From: Fibrella arboris | GTDB lineage: Bacteria; Bacteroidota; Bacteroidia; Cytophagales; Spirosomataceae | Direction of reading: 5' to 3' | NCBI RefSeq assembly: GCF_041321095.1 | Contig: NZ_JBGGWE010000011.1 | Span: 169,861-233,860, forward strand | Length of the DNA stretch: 64,000 nt | Part shown: positions 17,419-26,079 of the stretch, in pieces | Numbering within the stretch: position 1 is the first letter of the stretch | Layout: each line of letters opens with the position of its first letter | Notes under the pieces: model-generated | What the model saw: the letters and a program-made list of their open reading frames with translations, nothing else | Told to the model about the DNA's origin: nothing | Databases searched by the model: none | Position numbers and translations under genes: made by a program

Positions 17419-17838
17419 CTAATACTGCTCCGTGCCGGCGAAGAAGAAAGACCCTTCGATCTGGGCATTTTCATCTGAATCGGAGCCGTGAATAGCATTC
17501 GCTTCGATCGACTTGGCGAACAGTTTACGGATGGTTCCGTCGGCGGCCTGGGCGGGGTTGGTCGCACCAATCAGCGTGCGGAAATCAGCAACGGCGTTCT
17601 CTTTCTCCAGAATCATCGGTACAATAGCCCCCGACGACATGTAGTTTTTCAGGTCGTTATAGAATGGACGCTCGCTGTGAACGGCGTAAAATTCGCCAGC
17701 CCGTTCGGGCGTCAGCAAGGTCTTTTTAATGGCCACGATGCGGAAGCCAGCTTCCTCAATCATCTTCGTAATGGCTCCGGTATGGCCCTCTGCTACGGCA
17801 TCGGGCTTAATCATGGTGAACGTGCGGTTCGTTGTCAT
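17419..17838 (-). CDS. ndk: Nucleoside diphosphate kinase
   Basis: 139 residues, full length. FTMIKPDAV at the N-terminus holds the ATP-contacting Lys11, and the signature NAIHGSDS carries the phospho-His117. The enzyme passes gamma-phosphate between nucleoside triphosphates and diphosphates in the cytoplasm. It stands alone, convergent to nth across a strong hairpin. A TATTTTTG -7 box lies 30 nt upstream of the ATG. Confidence 0.98.
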   Translation of the reverse strand: MTTNRTFTMIKPDAVAEGHTGAITKMIEEAGFRIVAIKKTLLTPERAGEFYAVHSERPFYNDLKNYMSSGAIVPMILEKENAVADFRTLIGATNPAQAADGTIRKLFAKSIEANAIHGSDSDENAQIEGSFFFAGTEQY

Positions 17839-17867
17839 TGCTGGGTTAACAAAATTTTATTTGGCCG

Positions 17868-17875
17868 CAAAAATA
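17868..17875 (-). promoter_or_regulatory. -7 box upstream of ndk
   Basis: TATTTTTG on the minus strand fits TAnnTTTG and gives a leader of about 25 nt before ATG 17838. A -33 TTTG at the usual distance is not clear. Confidence 0.35.
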
Positions 17876-18076
17876 GGGGAATAAGTCTGGAAAGTCGGTA
17901 GTCAATAATCGATAGGCTGGAAAGTCGCCCTCTATCGCTATGGTTAAGTGCGGCCAAAGGCAGTTCTGTTGGGCGAAATACCCTTGTTGCGGAAGGTGTC
18001 GACCCACCGAAAATGGCAGACTGGCAACCAAAAGGCCGTAGGCCCGGCCCATGTTGTTATTTGTGCCCGGCCTGCT

Positions 18077-18313
18077 TCACTGTTCGGCTTCTCGGGTGAA
18101 ATAGTAATAGATCACATACAACCAGCTTAGGATACCGTGAATAATTGCCCACAAGATCGACTTGTTCCTGGACCATGAGATAGCCACGGCAATAGCTGAC
18201 CCCAATCCGATTCCGTTATTAACAGCTACCTGCTGCGTAGGGGTAGTTTGCGCATAGCTGGCAGTAACGCAAAAAACCAGCAGCAGGGGGAGCCGGAAGC
18301 GATCCTTTTTCAT
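18077..18313 (-). CDS. Small membrane protein (hypothetical)
   Basis: 78 residues. A probable signal peptide (MKKDRFRLPLLLVFCVTASYAQ) is followed by a short polar spacer and two hydrophobic segments (IGLGSAIAVAISW and ILWAIIHGILSWLYVIYYYF) joined by SRNKS, so the mature form would be a two-helix hairpin in the inner membrane. No family was recognised with certainty; similar short proteins are frequent in Cytophagales. It lies 18 nt after the stop side of the neighbouring ggt gene's coordinates but is downstream of ggt in transcription, so the two may be cotranscribed. Confidence 0.65.
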   Translation of the reverse strand: MKKDRFRLPLLLVFCVTASYAQTTPTQQVAVNNGIGLGSAIAVAISWSRNKSILWAIIHGILSWLYVIYYYFTREAEQ

Positions 18314-18331
18314 GTGCTTCTATCGGCTCGT

Positions 18332-20137
18332 TTAAAAGCCCATGGCGGTGTTATCGGCGCGGGGGTCAGAGGCCCCTTCGAGGCTACCGTCGGGGCGAAC
18401 GAGTACGCAATCCATTCGACCGAGCGTATTGGTCAGCTGTTCGAGCACGTACCCACGGCCGATGAGCGCCTTCTGGGTAGCGTCGGTAAATGCGCCGTTC
18501 TCGAAGATAGTCTTATCAGGCAGCCACTGATGATGGAATTTCAGGGCGTTTACCGATTGCTGCATGGTCATCCCGTGTTCGATCACGTTCACAACGGTCT
18601 GAAATACAGAGGTCATAATGGTGGAACCGCCGGGTGTACCCACCACCATAAACAGTTTACCATCACGCTCCAGAATCGTTGGGGTCATGCTCGACAGCAT
18701 CCGTTTGTTCGGCGCAATGGCATTGGCCTGGCTGCCAATGAGCCCGTACATATTCGGCGTACCGGGCTTGATGCTGAAATCGTCCATCTCATTATTGAGA
18801 AAGAAACCGGCACCGCCAACCACCACCCGGCTGCCGTAGCCACCGTTGAGCGTCGTGGTGATGCTAACCGCATTGCCATCCCGGTCAACGACCGAGAAAT
18901 GGGTTGTCTCCAGGCTTTCGTAACCGGGCAAGGAGCCACCGTGGATGGTTTTGCTGTCGGTCGCTTTATTGAAGTTAAAGGTCTCCCACTGTTTTTGCAG
19001 GTACGTCCGGTCCATCAGTTGGGCGGTGGGTACGTTCATAAAATCGGGATCGCCAAGAAACTTGGCACGATCGGCGTATACCCGTCGTTCGGCCTCGATC
19101 ATCACCTGCACCGTGCTATCGCGGTTCCAGCCCCAACGGCGAATCGGATACGGCTCAATGTAGCGGAGTAGCTGCACCAAAGCCACCCCACCACTCGAGG
19201 TCGGCGGCATGGTGATCACATTGACATTCTTGTAGCCCTGCCGGATCGGCTCACGCCAGATAGCCTGGTAGTTGGCCAAATCAGCTTCGGAGATCAGCCC
19301 CCCGCCGCGTTGCATTTCGGCCGCTACCAGTTGAGCCGTTTCCCCCGCATAAAAACCATCCCGCGCCCGGGTCTGAATCCGGCGAAGCGTTTTGCCCAGA
19401 TCGGCCTGTATGAGCGTATCACCTTTAGCCCAGGTACGTCCGTCGGCCCGCATAAAGTAGGTTTTCCCGGGATTATATTTTAGCAGGTCGGCCTTGATCC
19501 GATTCAGACCGGTGGCATCGCGTTCGGTGAGGGAGAAGCCTTTTTCGGCCAGATCAACGGCGGGTTGCATGACCTGCGCCCAGGGCAGTTTACCGAATTT
19601 CTGATGCGCCTGCACCATGCCTGCTACCGAACCCGGCACACCACTGGCCAGATGCCCGCTCAGGCTAAGACCGCCCGGCCGCACATTGCCGAGGGAATCG
19701 AGATACATGGTCTGGGTAGCTTTGCCGGGCGCTTTTTCGCGGTAGTCGAGTGTGCTGGCTTTGCCCGATTTATCGCGATAGACCATAAACCCGCCACCGC
19801 CAATATTTCCTGCTCCGGGATACACCACTGCCAGCGCAAACTGCACCGCCACGGCGGCATCGACCGCATTGCCACCTGCTTTCAGGATGTTCAGGCCCAC
19901 CAGCGAGGCTTCGGGGTGCGCCGAGGCCACCATGCCATTACGGCCAATTACGCCCTGCCGGTCCGAGAAAAACGGTTTCAGCGTGGGGTCTTCTTCTTTA
20001 TACTGATAAACGCCCTGCCCGGTTTGTATGCTTGTTTGCGAGGCTGCTGGTGGCGTGGGTTTACACCCAACTATGACTGCGTAAGTGGCAAACGAAAGAG
20101 AAAGCAGACGAAGATGACGTACAGTACGATTGTGCAT
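18332..20137 (-). CDS. ggt: Gamma-glutamyltransferase, lipoprotein
   Basis: About 601 residues from ATG 20137. The N-terminus is a lipoprotein signal ending AVIVGC. The self-cleavage site and catalytic residue is Thr411 in ETTHFSVVDRDGN, which separates large and small subunits as in the family. GGGFMVYRD in the large subunit and SMTPTI in the small subunit are typical, and the C-terminus SDPRADNTAMGF is the usual ending. It cleaves gamma-glutamyl bonds of glutathione and related peptides in the periplasm. It is divergent from the ABC permease gene. The first Met, three codons earlier, is an equally possible start. Confidence 0.96.
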   Translation of the reverse strand: MHNRTVRHLRLLSLSFATYAVIVGCKPTPPAASQTSIQTGQGVYQYKEEDPTLKPFFSDRQGVIGRNGMVASAHPEASLVGLNILKAGGNAVDAAVAVQFALAVVYPGAGNIGGGGFMVYRDKSGKASTLDYREKAPGKATQTMYLDSLGNVRPGGLSLSGHLASGVPGSVAGMVQAHQKFGKLPWAQVMQPAVDLAEKGFSLTERDATGLNRIKADLLKYNPGKTYFMRADGRTWAKGDTLIQADLGKTLRRIQTRARDGFYAGETAQLVAAEMQRGGGLISEADLANYQAIWREPIRQGYKNVNVITMPPTSSGGVALVQLLRYIEPYPIRRWGWNRDSTVQVMIEAERRVYADRAKFLGDPDFMNVPTAQLMDRTYLQKQWETFNFNKATDSKTIHGGSLPGYESLETTHFSVVDRDGNAVSITTTLNGGYGSRVVVGGAGFFLNNEMDDFSIKPGTPNMYGLIGSQANAIAPNKRMLSSMTPTILERDGKLFMVVGTPGGSTIMTSVFQTVVNVIEHGMTMQQSVNALKFHHQWLPDKTIFENGAFTDATQKALIGRGYVLEQLTNTLGRMDCVLVRPDGSLEGASDPRADNTAMGF

Positions 20138-20361
20138 AGGTATCAAAATCAGGTTGGTCCTGCTAATCTACAGATTCGACCGGAACCGGGACTATCCTGG
20201 CCTGTATAAAAAAGGAACAGGAGTCGTTCATTTGCCATTAAACACCGAAATAAGCCAGATACCCCACTCCGGCCGTATTTTGTCCGAAAGGGGTTGAAGC
20301 GATATGGGCAGCAACGTACTTTTAGCGTCGTTCCCAACCTATTGCTTAGCTCCTGTTTCCG

Positions 20362-21603
20362 GTGAAAGTTGTTCGTCAAATCATAGAAAGCCTGCGTTTC
20401 GCCTGGCAATCGTTACGGTCAAATCTGCTGCGTACAACGCTCTCGTTACTAGGCGTAACTATTGGTATTTTTGCCATTATCGCTGTTTTCACCATCGTCG
20501 ATTCGCTACAGCGAAATATCAAAGACACACTGGGGGGGTTAGGTACCAATGTGGTCTACGTTCAGAAATGGCCGTTTGAATTTGGTAGTGAATACCGCTG
20601 GTGGAAATATTTTCAGCGCCCCGAGCCGACCTACAATGAATACCGGCTGCTCAGCGAACGGCTCGAAAACGCGCAGGCCGTGGTGGCCATGGGTGGCCGT
20701 GGTGGTATTACGGTGAAGAATGGCAGCAACAGCATCATCTCCCGCATATCGGGCGTTACGTTCGATTATAACAAGATCTCGGACGTACCCATTGCGCAGG
20801 GCCGCTACTTTGCCCCCCAGGAAGTTGAATCGGCGCGCAATGTGGTGATTATCGGCGCCGAAATAGCTGAAACCCTGTTTCCCGTTCAGAACCCGATTGG
20901 CGAATCGATGCAGATCGCGGGCCTGAAATTCATGGTCGTCGGCGTCGTTGAGAAAAAAGGAGCCAGTATTCTGACCGTCGGGGGCAACATCGACTTAAGC
21001 TGCATTATTCCATACGGCACCTTCGCGAAACTGTTTGCCTCCAGAAGGCCCAGCCTCACTATTGCCATCAAAGGCTACGAAGCAGACGCCGGGCTGGAAA
21101 ACCTGGAGGGTGAAGTCAAAGGCATTCTCCGCGCCCGTCGTAGTATCCGCCCGGCGCAGGAAGATAGTTTTGCCATTAATCGCCCCGAGGCACTGGCCAA
21201 GTTCATCAGCGGCATTTTCGCCGTACTGACCATTGCAGGCTGGTTCATTGGCGGCTTCTCCATGCTCGTTGGCGGGTTTGGCATTGCCAACATCATGTTC
21301 GTTTCCGTGAAAGAACGAACCAATATCATCGGCATTCAGAAATCGCTGGGTGCCAAGAACTATGTGATCCTGCTCCAGTTCCTGTTCGAGGCCGTTCTAC
21401 TGGCTGTGGTTGGCGGGCTGGTGGGCATTGGCCTGGTGTACCTGATGTCGTTTATGAACCTCGGTAGCCTCGACATCCAGCTATCAACAGGCAACATCAT
21501 GCTGGGTATCGGCGTGTCGGGCACCATTGGCATGCTCTTCGGCATTCTGCCCGCCGCCCTGGCCGCCCGGATGAACCCCGTTGATGCCATACGGTCGAAG
21601 TGA
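20362..21603 (+). CDS. ABC transporter permease, MacB/FtsX family
   Basis: 413 residues from GTG 20362. One TM helix near residues 22-45 (TTLSLLGVTIGIFAIIAVFTIV) is followed by a MacB-type extracytoplasmic domain and three C-terminal helices with an FtsX core (GIANIMFVSVKERTNIIGIQKSLGA). That pattern fits mechanotransmission permeases of the LolCDE/MacB class. No ATPase gene adjoins it. A decayed LolD-type ATPase fragment lies 1.7 kb further on, on the other strand; whether it was once the partner is speculation. Substrate unknown. Confidence 0.88.
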   Translation: MKVVRQIIESLRFAWQSLRSNLLRTTLSLLGVTIGIFAIIAVFTIVDSLQRNIKDTLGGLGTNVVYVQKWPFEFGSEYRWWKYFQRPEPTYNEYRLLSERLENAQAVVAMGGRGGITVKNGSNSIISRISGVTFDYNKISDVPIAQGRYFAPQEVESARNVVIIGAEIAETLFPVQNPIGESMQIAGLKFMVVGVVEKKGASILTVGGNIDLSCIIPYGTFAKLFASRRPSLTIAIKGYEADAGLENLEGEVKGILRARRSIRPAQEDSFAINRPEALAKFISGIFAVLTIAGWFIGGFSMLVGGFGIANIMFVSVKERTNIIGIQKSLGAKNYVILLQFLFEAVLLAVVGGLVGIGLVYLMSFMNLGSLDIQLSTGNIMLGIGVSGTIGMLFGILPAALAARMNPVDAIRSK

Positions 21604-21663
21604 TCTGCCTGCCACGTCAGTGACTAGCCGTACTGGCTTGTGCTTCGCTGCCGCCAGATGGGC

Positions 21664-21695
21664 CTTCGTTGTCAGCCATTGCAAAAACAACGAAG
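21664..21695. terminator. Hairpin between convergent genes
   Basis: CTTCGTTGT (21664-21672) pairs with ACAACGAAG (21687-21695), 9 bp perfect with a 14-nt loop, between the ABC permease and the dioxygenase-like gene. Confidence 0.45.
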
Positions 21696-21718
21696 ACCTA
21701 TCCGGCGACAGCCTTTCC

Positions 21719-22465
21719 CTACCCGTTCACCACGATCGTGTGCGTCAGCGTATAGCCTGTTGACGGGCTACCCGACACCGTGGCCAATTCGGTAGTGAAG
21801 CCATCCGAAAAGACATTGTCTGTCTCATTCTTCGTATCCTGTGCTCCTTTTGTGTACCCGTACGACTGCCCCGTTGTATAGAGCGTGTTGGCCATGGCGT
21901 AGGGGAAAGCAATCTGCGTAACCAGCAGCGATTTACCGGCCGAATTGTAAATATGGACGTGTACGTGCGGGGCACGACCCGAATACCAGCCGGGGAAAAT
22001 AGTGGTAAAGGCAGCCAGTCCATTGGCATCTGTTGTTTGCCGTCCGCGCAGGAAGTCGACGGTGGTAAAATTGACGCTTTGCATACCCGAGCCGCCGTAC
22101 TCTGAATAATACCCATCTTTATCGCAATGCCAGACATCAACGATAGCACCCGCCAGTGCTGCGCAGCCTGTATTCTTGTTTTTGATGGTGATGTTCATGG
22201 TCATTAGTACGCCGGCACGGTCGTCGCGGATGTCTTTACGCACAAAGTTGGCGGGCACTTTGGTCGGGAAAGGGCCTTCTGTTTCTGCGGGTGAAACGGT
22301 GCAGTCGCTGGCCGAACTTCCGTTGGTCGAGCCATTTTCCGTTGTACTGCCGCTTGTAGTAGGGCCAACGCTCGTCGAGTTTTTACAAGCCGTCACCAAT
22401 GGATTAATCGCGGCGATCCCCAGCAAACTGGCGAATCCACGCGTCAAAAAGTCCTTACGTTCCAT
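21719..22465 (-). CDS. Intradiol ring-cleavage dioxygenase-like lipoprotein
   Basis: About 248 residues from ATG 22465 (MERKDFLTRGFASLLG). A signal with a lipobox-like LVTAC is followed by a Ser/Thr/Gly-rich linker, then a dioxygenase core beginning ETEGPFP. Candidate Fe(III) ligands of the protocatechuate/catechol dioxygenase type are visible: Tyr in GYYSEYGG, Tyr in GWYSGRAPH, and two His in VHVH. The VDVWHCDKDGYYS segment is the family's hallmark. The protein is secreted and lipid-anchored, unlike classical cytoplasmic catechol dioxygenases. Its substrate is unknown; exported aromatic oxidation, for example of lignin-derived phenols, is a guess. Confidence 0.85.
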   Translation of the reverse strand: MERKDFLTRGFASLLGIAAINPLVTACKNSTSVGPTTSGSTTENGSTNGSSASDCTVSPAETEGPFPTKVPANFVRKDIRDDRAGVLMTMNITIKNKNTGCAALAGAIVDVWHCDKDGYYSEYGGSGMQSVNFTTVDFLRGRQTTDANGLAAFTTIFPGWYSGRAPHVHVHIYNSAGKSLLVTQIAFPYAMANTLYTTGQSYGYTKGAQDTKNETDNVFSDGFTTELATVSGSPSTGYTLTHTIVVNG

Positions 22466-22759
22466 GTCTGATTCGTTAGTATGAACAGGGGTTCCTTTGT
22501 CCCTCAACAGCCTGTAGAGCCACTACCACACATGACGCAGAAACAGTAGGGTAGCGTTGCAGTGCCGAACAGCATAGCGGTAAAACGGGCGAATGTGCCA
22601 GTCAAGCTACCCAACGACACTTGGAAAAACCTGGGGCCAGGCTGACCCTCATCAGGTTGGCGACGACTGTTGTCCGGTTGTTTTGTGGTATCTCATCCCC
22701 GAAACGTTCATCTGTAATTTTTTAGACAGTCTGTCCAGGCGCTTTCACCGGGCGGCGGC

Positions 22760-23287
22760 TCATTTCGCCCGCAGCTGCTTGTAGACACGAATGGCCACCA
22801 TCAGCACCACGGCGAAAAGCAACAAGCCCCCTACCCCCCAGAGCATGCTGAGCGCGTCTTTGAGCACCACCAGAAAAACGATCCCGAACAAAAACAGCGT
22901 GGCCACTTCATTCCAGATACGAAGCTGCGTCGACGTGTAGCGCAGTTCACCCCGCTGCTGCTGGAGAAACAGCACATGACAGGCGATGTGGTAGGCGTAA
23001 AGCCCCAATACCAGCGCCAGTTTATAGAGGAGCCAGGTGGGCGTTGCGCCATAATTATACCAGGTACTCAGGCCTAAAAGCAGCGTCAGTATCGCCGATG
23101 GCCACGTAATCCCGTACCACAGTCGACGTTGCATGAGGGCAAACTGCGTTTGAAGCACCTGACGGGCTGCGTCGGGCTGGTCGGCGGCTTCGGTGAAGTA
23201 GATAAACAGGCGCGGCATATAGAATAACCCGGCAAACCAGGTCACGATGAAAATGATATGCAGCGCCTTAACGTAAAAAAAAGTCAT
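22760..23287 (-). CDS. hemJ: HemJ-type protoporphyrinogen oxidase (CopD-like)
   Basis: 175 residues with four hydrophobic helices. MTFFYVKALHIIFIVTWFAGLFYMPRLF has the conserved His10 and Arg25 of the UPF0093/HemJ family, and RIWNEVATLFLFGIVFLVVLKD near the C-terminus is the second conserved block. HemJ oxidises protoporphyrinogen IX to protoporphyrin IX in the inner membrane, the penultimate step of heme synthesis. The chain is slightly longer than the usual 140-150 residues through the C-terminal helix. A truncated globin is encoded divergently about 240 bp away, with an ATPase relic between them. Confidence 0.85.
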   Translation of the reverse strand: MTFFYVKALHIIFIVTWFAGLFYMPRLFIYFTEAADQPDAARQVLQTQFALMQRRLWYGITWPSAILTLLLGLSTWYNYGATPTWLLYKLALVLGLYAYHIACHVLFLQQQRGELRYTSTQLRIWNEVATLFLFGIVFLVVLKDALSMLWGVGGLLLFAVVLMVAIRVYKQLRAK

Positions 23288-23302
23288 GGTATAAAGTACG
23301 AA

Positions 23303-23490
23303 TCAGTGAACGATGAGCCCGCCCAACAGGTCAATGACACGGTCGGTACCGGCGGCACAATCGGGGCGTGCGTAACGGCAACGTTGGTTTGTCTGCCGCT
23401 GGGCAGTTCGCGAAAGATACTAAATACGTTGTCGGTACTGGCTTTATCCAGGTTTCCCGTTGGCTCAGCGCCCATGATCTGGACGTTGAT
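23303..23490 (-). pseudogene. Relic of a LolD/MacB-type ABC ATPase
   Basis: On the minus strand one frame reads GAEPTGNLDKASTDNVF and then SIFREL..TNVAVTH, which is the Walker B, D-loop and H-loop part of a LolD/MacB-type ATPase (expected ADEPTGNLD...). Around 23380-23390 the match shifts by one base and continues in the next frame as CAAGTDRVIDLLGGLIVH, ending at a TGA at 23303-23305, which is the normal C-terminal end of such ATPases. The Walker A half is missing and the catalytic DE pair reads AE. So it is a 5'-truncated, frameshifted, point-mutated remnant. It occupies the hemJ-globin intergenic space. Confidence 0.75.
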
Positions 23491-23528
23491 CACCAAAGAT
23501 AAATTTGATTAACTGCTTTCTAAAGCCA

Positions 23529-23927
23529 ATGACTGCGACCTTAAACGACAGTGAATCGGAGGCTGATATTGCCTATTTTCTGGGCCGGTTCTACACCCAA
23601 GTTCGGGCGAATGCTGAACTTGGCCACATTTTCGACGGTGTGGCCAGAGTAGACTGGCTGGCGCATTTGCCCCGAATCACCGCGTTCTGGTCAGACTTAT
23701 TACTTGGTACGGGCACGTATCAGGGCAATCCGATGCGCCCGCATTTTGACCTGGCCCAGAAAACGCCAATCTCAGCTGCTCATTTTGATCAATGGCTGGT
23801 CCTTTTCACCCAAACGCTGAACGAGTGCTTTGCTGGCGACCGCACCCGCGAAGCCCTGCTTCGGGCGCAATCCATTGCCGCCGTCATGCAAAGCCGACTG
23901 TATACGACGGGCTTGCTGGCGCAATGA
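23529..23927 (+). CDS. Group III truncated hemoglobin
   Basis: 132 residues from ATG 23529 (MTATLNDSE). The B-helix FLGRFYTQV carries the FY pair with the B10 Tyr, and the proximal His is in AAHFDQWLVLF, the group III pattern H-F-x-x-W. The WLAHLPRITAFW segment is shared with the second globin at 29.7 kb. Such globins bind O2 and NO; detoxification is known for some members. The locus is divergent from hemJ. It differs strongly from the second copy, so the pair is not a recent duplication. Confidence 0.9.
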   Translation: MTATLNDSESEADIAYFLGRFYTQVRANAELGHIFDGVARVDWLAHLPRITAFWSDLLLGTGTYQGNPMRPHFDLAQKTPISAAHFDQWLVLFTQTLNECFAGDRTREALLRAQSIAAVMQSRLYTTGLLAQ

Positions 23928-24043
23928 GCAGCAACCTGGCCCAATTCTGAACACAACGATACGGGGTTTGGCTACTTTTTGGCCTGTGTGCGCACTGACC
24001 TTTGCAGGGTCGAAATAAAACGAACACAAACCAGAAAAAGACA

Positions 24044-25051
24044 ATGCGTATTCCAACAATGAACCTGGGTAGTCAGGGGCTGGTGGTGCCGGCCATCGGG
24101 CTGGGCTGCATGGGCATGACCCAGATTAACGGTGCCGACATCTACGGCAAATCCGACGAGGCGGAAGCCATCGCCACTATTCACCGCTCGCTCGAACTGG
24201 GTGGCAATTTCCTCGACACGGCCGATCTGTACGGGCCGCTGCACAACGAACGGCTGATCGCCAAAGCCATCAAAGGCAACCGCGATCAGTACATCATTGC
24301 CAGCAAATTCGGTTACGAGATCGACGATGCCGGTCAGCTTACCTGGCAGATCAACGGCCGGCCCGGCTACGTGAAGAAGGCCATCGAACGGTCGCTGAAA
24401 AACCTGGGTACTGACTACATCGACCTGTACTACCTGCACCGGCTCGATCCAGCCACACCCATCGAAGACACCGTTGGCGCGATGGCGGAGTTGGTGAAGG
24501 AAGGCAAAATCGGCTATATCGGTCTGTCGGAGGTATCGCTGGAAACGGTGAAGCGCGGCCATCAGGTGCACCCGATCACGGCTGTGCAAACCGAATATTC
24601 GCTGTTTGAGCGCAACCCCGAGGAACTGGGTACGTTGCCCGGACTGGTCGAATCAGGCATCGGTTTCGTCGCCTATTCGCCACTGGGCCGTGGTTTTCTG
24701 TCGGGCGACATCACCAGCCCCGACGATTTTCCGGCCGATGATTTCCGGCGCAGCATTCCCAAGTTTCAGGGCGAACAGTTCCAGAAGAACCTTGACCTGG
24801 TTGCCGCCATCAAAGCCATGGCTGGTGAAAAAGGGATCACGCCGTCGCAACTGGCGATCGCCTGGGTGCTTGCCAAAGGGGCACTGCCCATTCCCGGTAC
24901 CAAGCGGGTCAGGTACGTTGAGCAGAATATCGCCGCTACCAACATCACGCTAACCACCGGCGAGCTGGAACGTCTGGAAGCTATTGTTCCGTTAGGCCTA
25001 TCGACGGGCGACCGCTATGATGCCGTAAGTATGAGCATGGTCGACCAGTAA
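24044..25051 (+). CDS. Aldo/keto reductase (AKR13-like)
   Basis: 335 residues from ATG 24044; an earlier in-frame start at 24002 adds 14 polar residues. The TIM-barrel catalytic tetrad is visible: Asp and Tyr in DTADLYGP, Lys in IASKFGYE, His in YYLHRLDP. The NADPH-binding C-terminal part (PIPGTKRVRYVEQN) is intact. GLGCMGMTQ is typical of the YakC/AKR13 branch. The enzyme probably reduces aldehydes or ketones with NADPH. An AraC regulator gene starts 5 nt after the stop and is surely cotranscribed, which suggests inducible control by a substrate. Confidence 0.93.
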   Translation: MRIPTMNLGSQGLVVPAIGLGCMGMTQINGADIYGKSDEAEAIATIHRSLELGGNFLDTADLYGPLHNERLIAKAIKGNRDQYIIASKFGYEIDDAGQLTWQINGRPGYVKKAIERSLKNLGTDYIDLYYLHRLDPATPIEDTVGAMAELVKEGKIGYIGLSEVSLETVKRGHQVHPITAVQTEYSLFERNPEELGTLPGLVESGIGFVAYSPLGRGFLSGDITSPDDFPADDFRRSIPKFQGEQFQKNLDLVAAIKAMAGEKGITPSQLAIAWVLAKGALPIPGTKRVRYVEQNIAATNITLTTGELERLEAIVPLGLSTGDRYDAVSMSMVDQ

Positions 25052-25056
25052 ACGCT

Positions 25057-25977
25057 ATGAAAAAAGAAGTCAATCACCCCTACGTCATCGAGTCTGTTTC
25101 GGAGCTACACCGGCTGATGGGCTTGCCGAAGCCAGCGCATCCGCTCGTCAGCGTGATCGATCTGAGCGATGTCAACTGCCGGATCGATGTGCCGACCCAG
25201 AGTTTTGTCTATAATTTCTATTCGATCTGCATCAAGAAAGATTTCACTGGCAAGCTGAAGTACGGCCAGAACTATTACGATTTCGACGAAGGGGTGATGA
25301 CCTTCTTTTCGCCCGGTCAGGTAATCTCGACCGTTACGCCCGACGATATGGCCATGTCGGGCTGGTGGCTGACGGTGCATCCCGATTTTCTGCTGAACCA
25401 TGCGCTGGCGAAGGGCATCAAAGACTACGGTTTTTTCTCCTACGCCGTTAACGAAGCCCTGCACGTGTCAGACAAGGAAGAGGCAATGATCAAGTCGATC
25501 ATGCTGAACATCGCGCAGGAATACCACGCCCCGATCGATGGGTTCAGTCAGGATGTGATGCTGTCGCATATCGACCTGCTGCTCCACTACGCCAATCGGT
25601 TCTATAACCGCCAGTTCATCACCCGCAAACACGTGAACAACGACCTGCTGACGAAGCTGGAAACGATTCTGACGGATTATTTCAACGGCGAGCAAGTGCA
25701 GGAACAAGGCTTGCCCACGGTTCAGTACCTGGCCGGTCAGCTATCGGTTTCGCCAACGTACCTGAGCGATATGCTCCGCTCACTGACCGGGCAAAGCACC
25801 CAGCAGCATATTCATAACAAGCTGATCGAGAAGGCCAAAGAGAGCCTGACAACGACCTCGTTATCGGTCAGTGAAATTGCTTACCGCCTTGGTTTCGAGT
25901 ACCCGCAGTCGTTCAGCAAACTGTTCAAAAGCAAGACCAACCTCTCCCCGCTGGAATTCAAGCACTCGTTTAATTGA
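25057..25977 (+). CDS. AraC-family transcriptional regulator
   Basis: 306 residues. An N-terminal cupin-like sensing part (MTFFSPGQVIS) is followed by a C-terminal double helix-turn-helix: VQYLAGQLSVSPTYLSDMLR and SVSEIAYRLGFEYPQSFSKLFK. The last motif is the AraC signature. The start is 5 nt after the aldo/keto reductase stop. It probably controls that operon; the inducer is unknown. Confidence 0.93.
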   Translation: MKKEVNHPYVIESVSELHRLMGLPKPAHPLVSVIDLSDVNCRIDVPTQSFVYNFYSICIKKDFTGKLKYGQNYYDFDEGVMTFFSPGQVISTVTPDDMAMSGWWLTVHPDFLLNHALAKGIKDYGFFSYAVNEALHVSDKEEAMIKSIMLNIAQEYHAPIDGFSQDVMLSHIDLLLHYANRFYNRQFITRKHVNNDLLTKLETILTDYFNGEQVQEQGLPTVQYLAGQLSVSPTYLSDMLRSLTGQSTQQHIHNKLIEKAKESLTTTSLSVSEIAYRLGFEYPQSFSKLFKSKTNLSPLEFKHSFN

Positions 25978-25987
25978 TTATTGGAAA

Positions 25988-26072
25988 AGGTTGCTTTTGT
26001 GCATTGCTTTTGTGCGTGGCCCTGAGCCTTTCGGGGACGCCTAGTCGAGGGGCCATGCACAAAAGCAACCTG
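25988..26072. terminator. Long hairpin with duplicated arm between araC-like and fic genes
   Basis: AGGTTGCTTTTGTGCAT on the left pairs with ATGCACAAAAGCAACCT on the right. The left side carries TTGCTTTTGTGC twice in tandem, so the right arm can pair with either copy, and GTGGCCC with GGGCCAT extends the inner alternative. A small GC hairpin sits in the loop. The position between convergent genes fits a bidirectional terminator. Confidence 0.55.
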
Positions 26073-26079
26073 GAAGATT

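Noticed and set aside
18248..19171. Antisense frames in the ggt gene
   Set aside because: The minus strand encodes a full gamma-glutamyltransferase with its catalytic Thr.
22600..22710. Riboswitch-like sequence (TPP or cobalamin) upstream of the dioxygenase gene
   Set aside because: Short GC stretches only suggest it; the conserved TPP and cobalamin boxes are absent on both strands.
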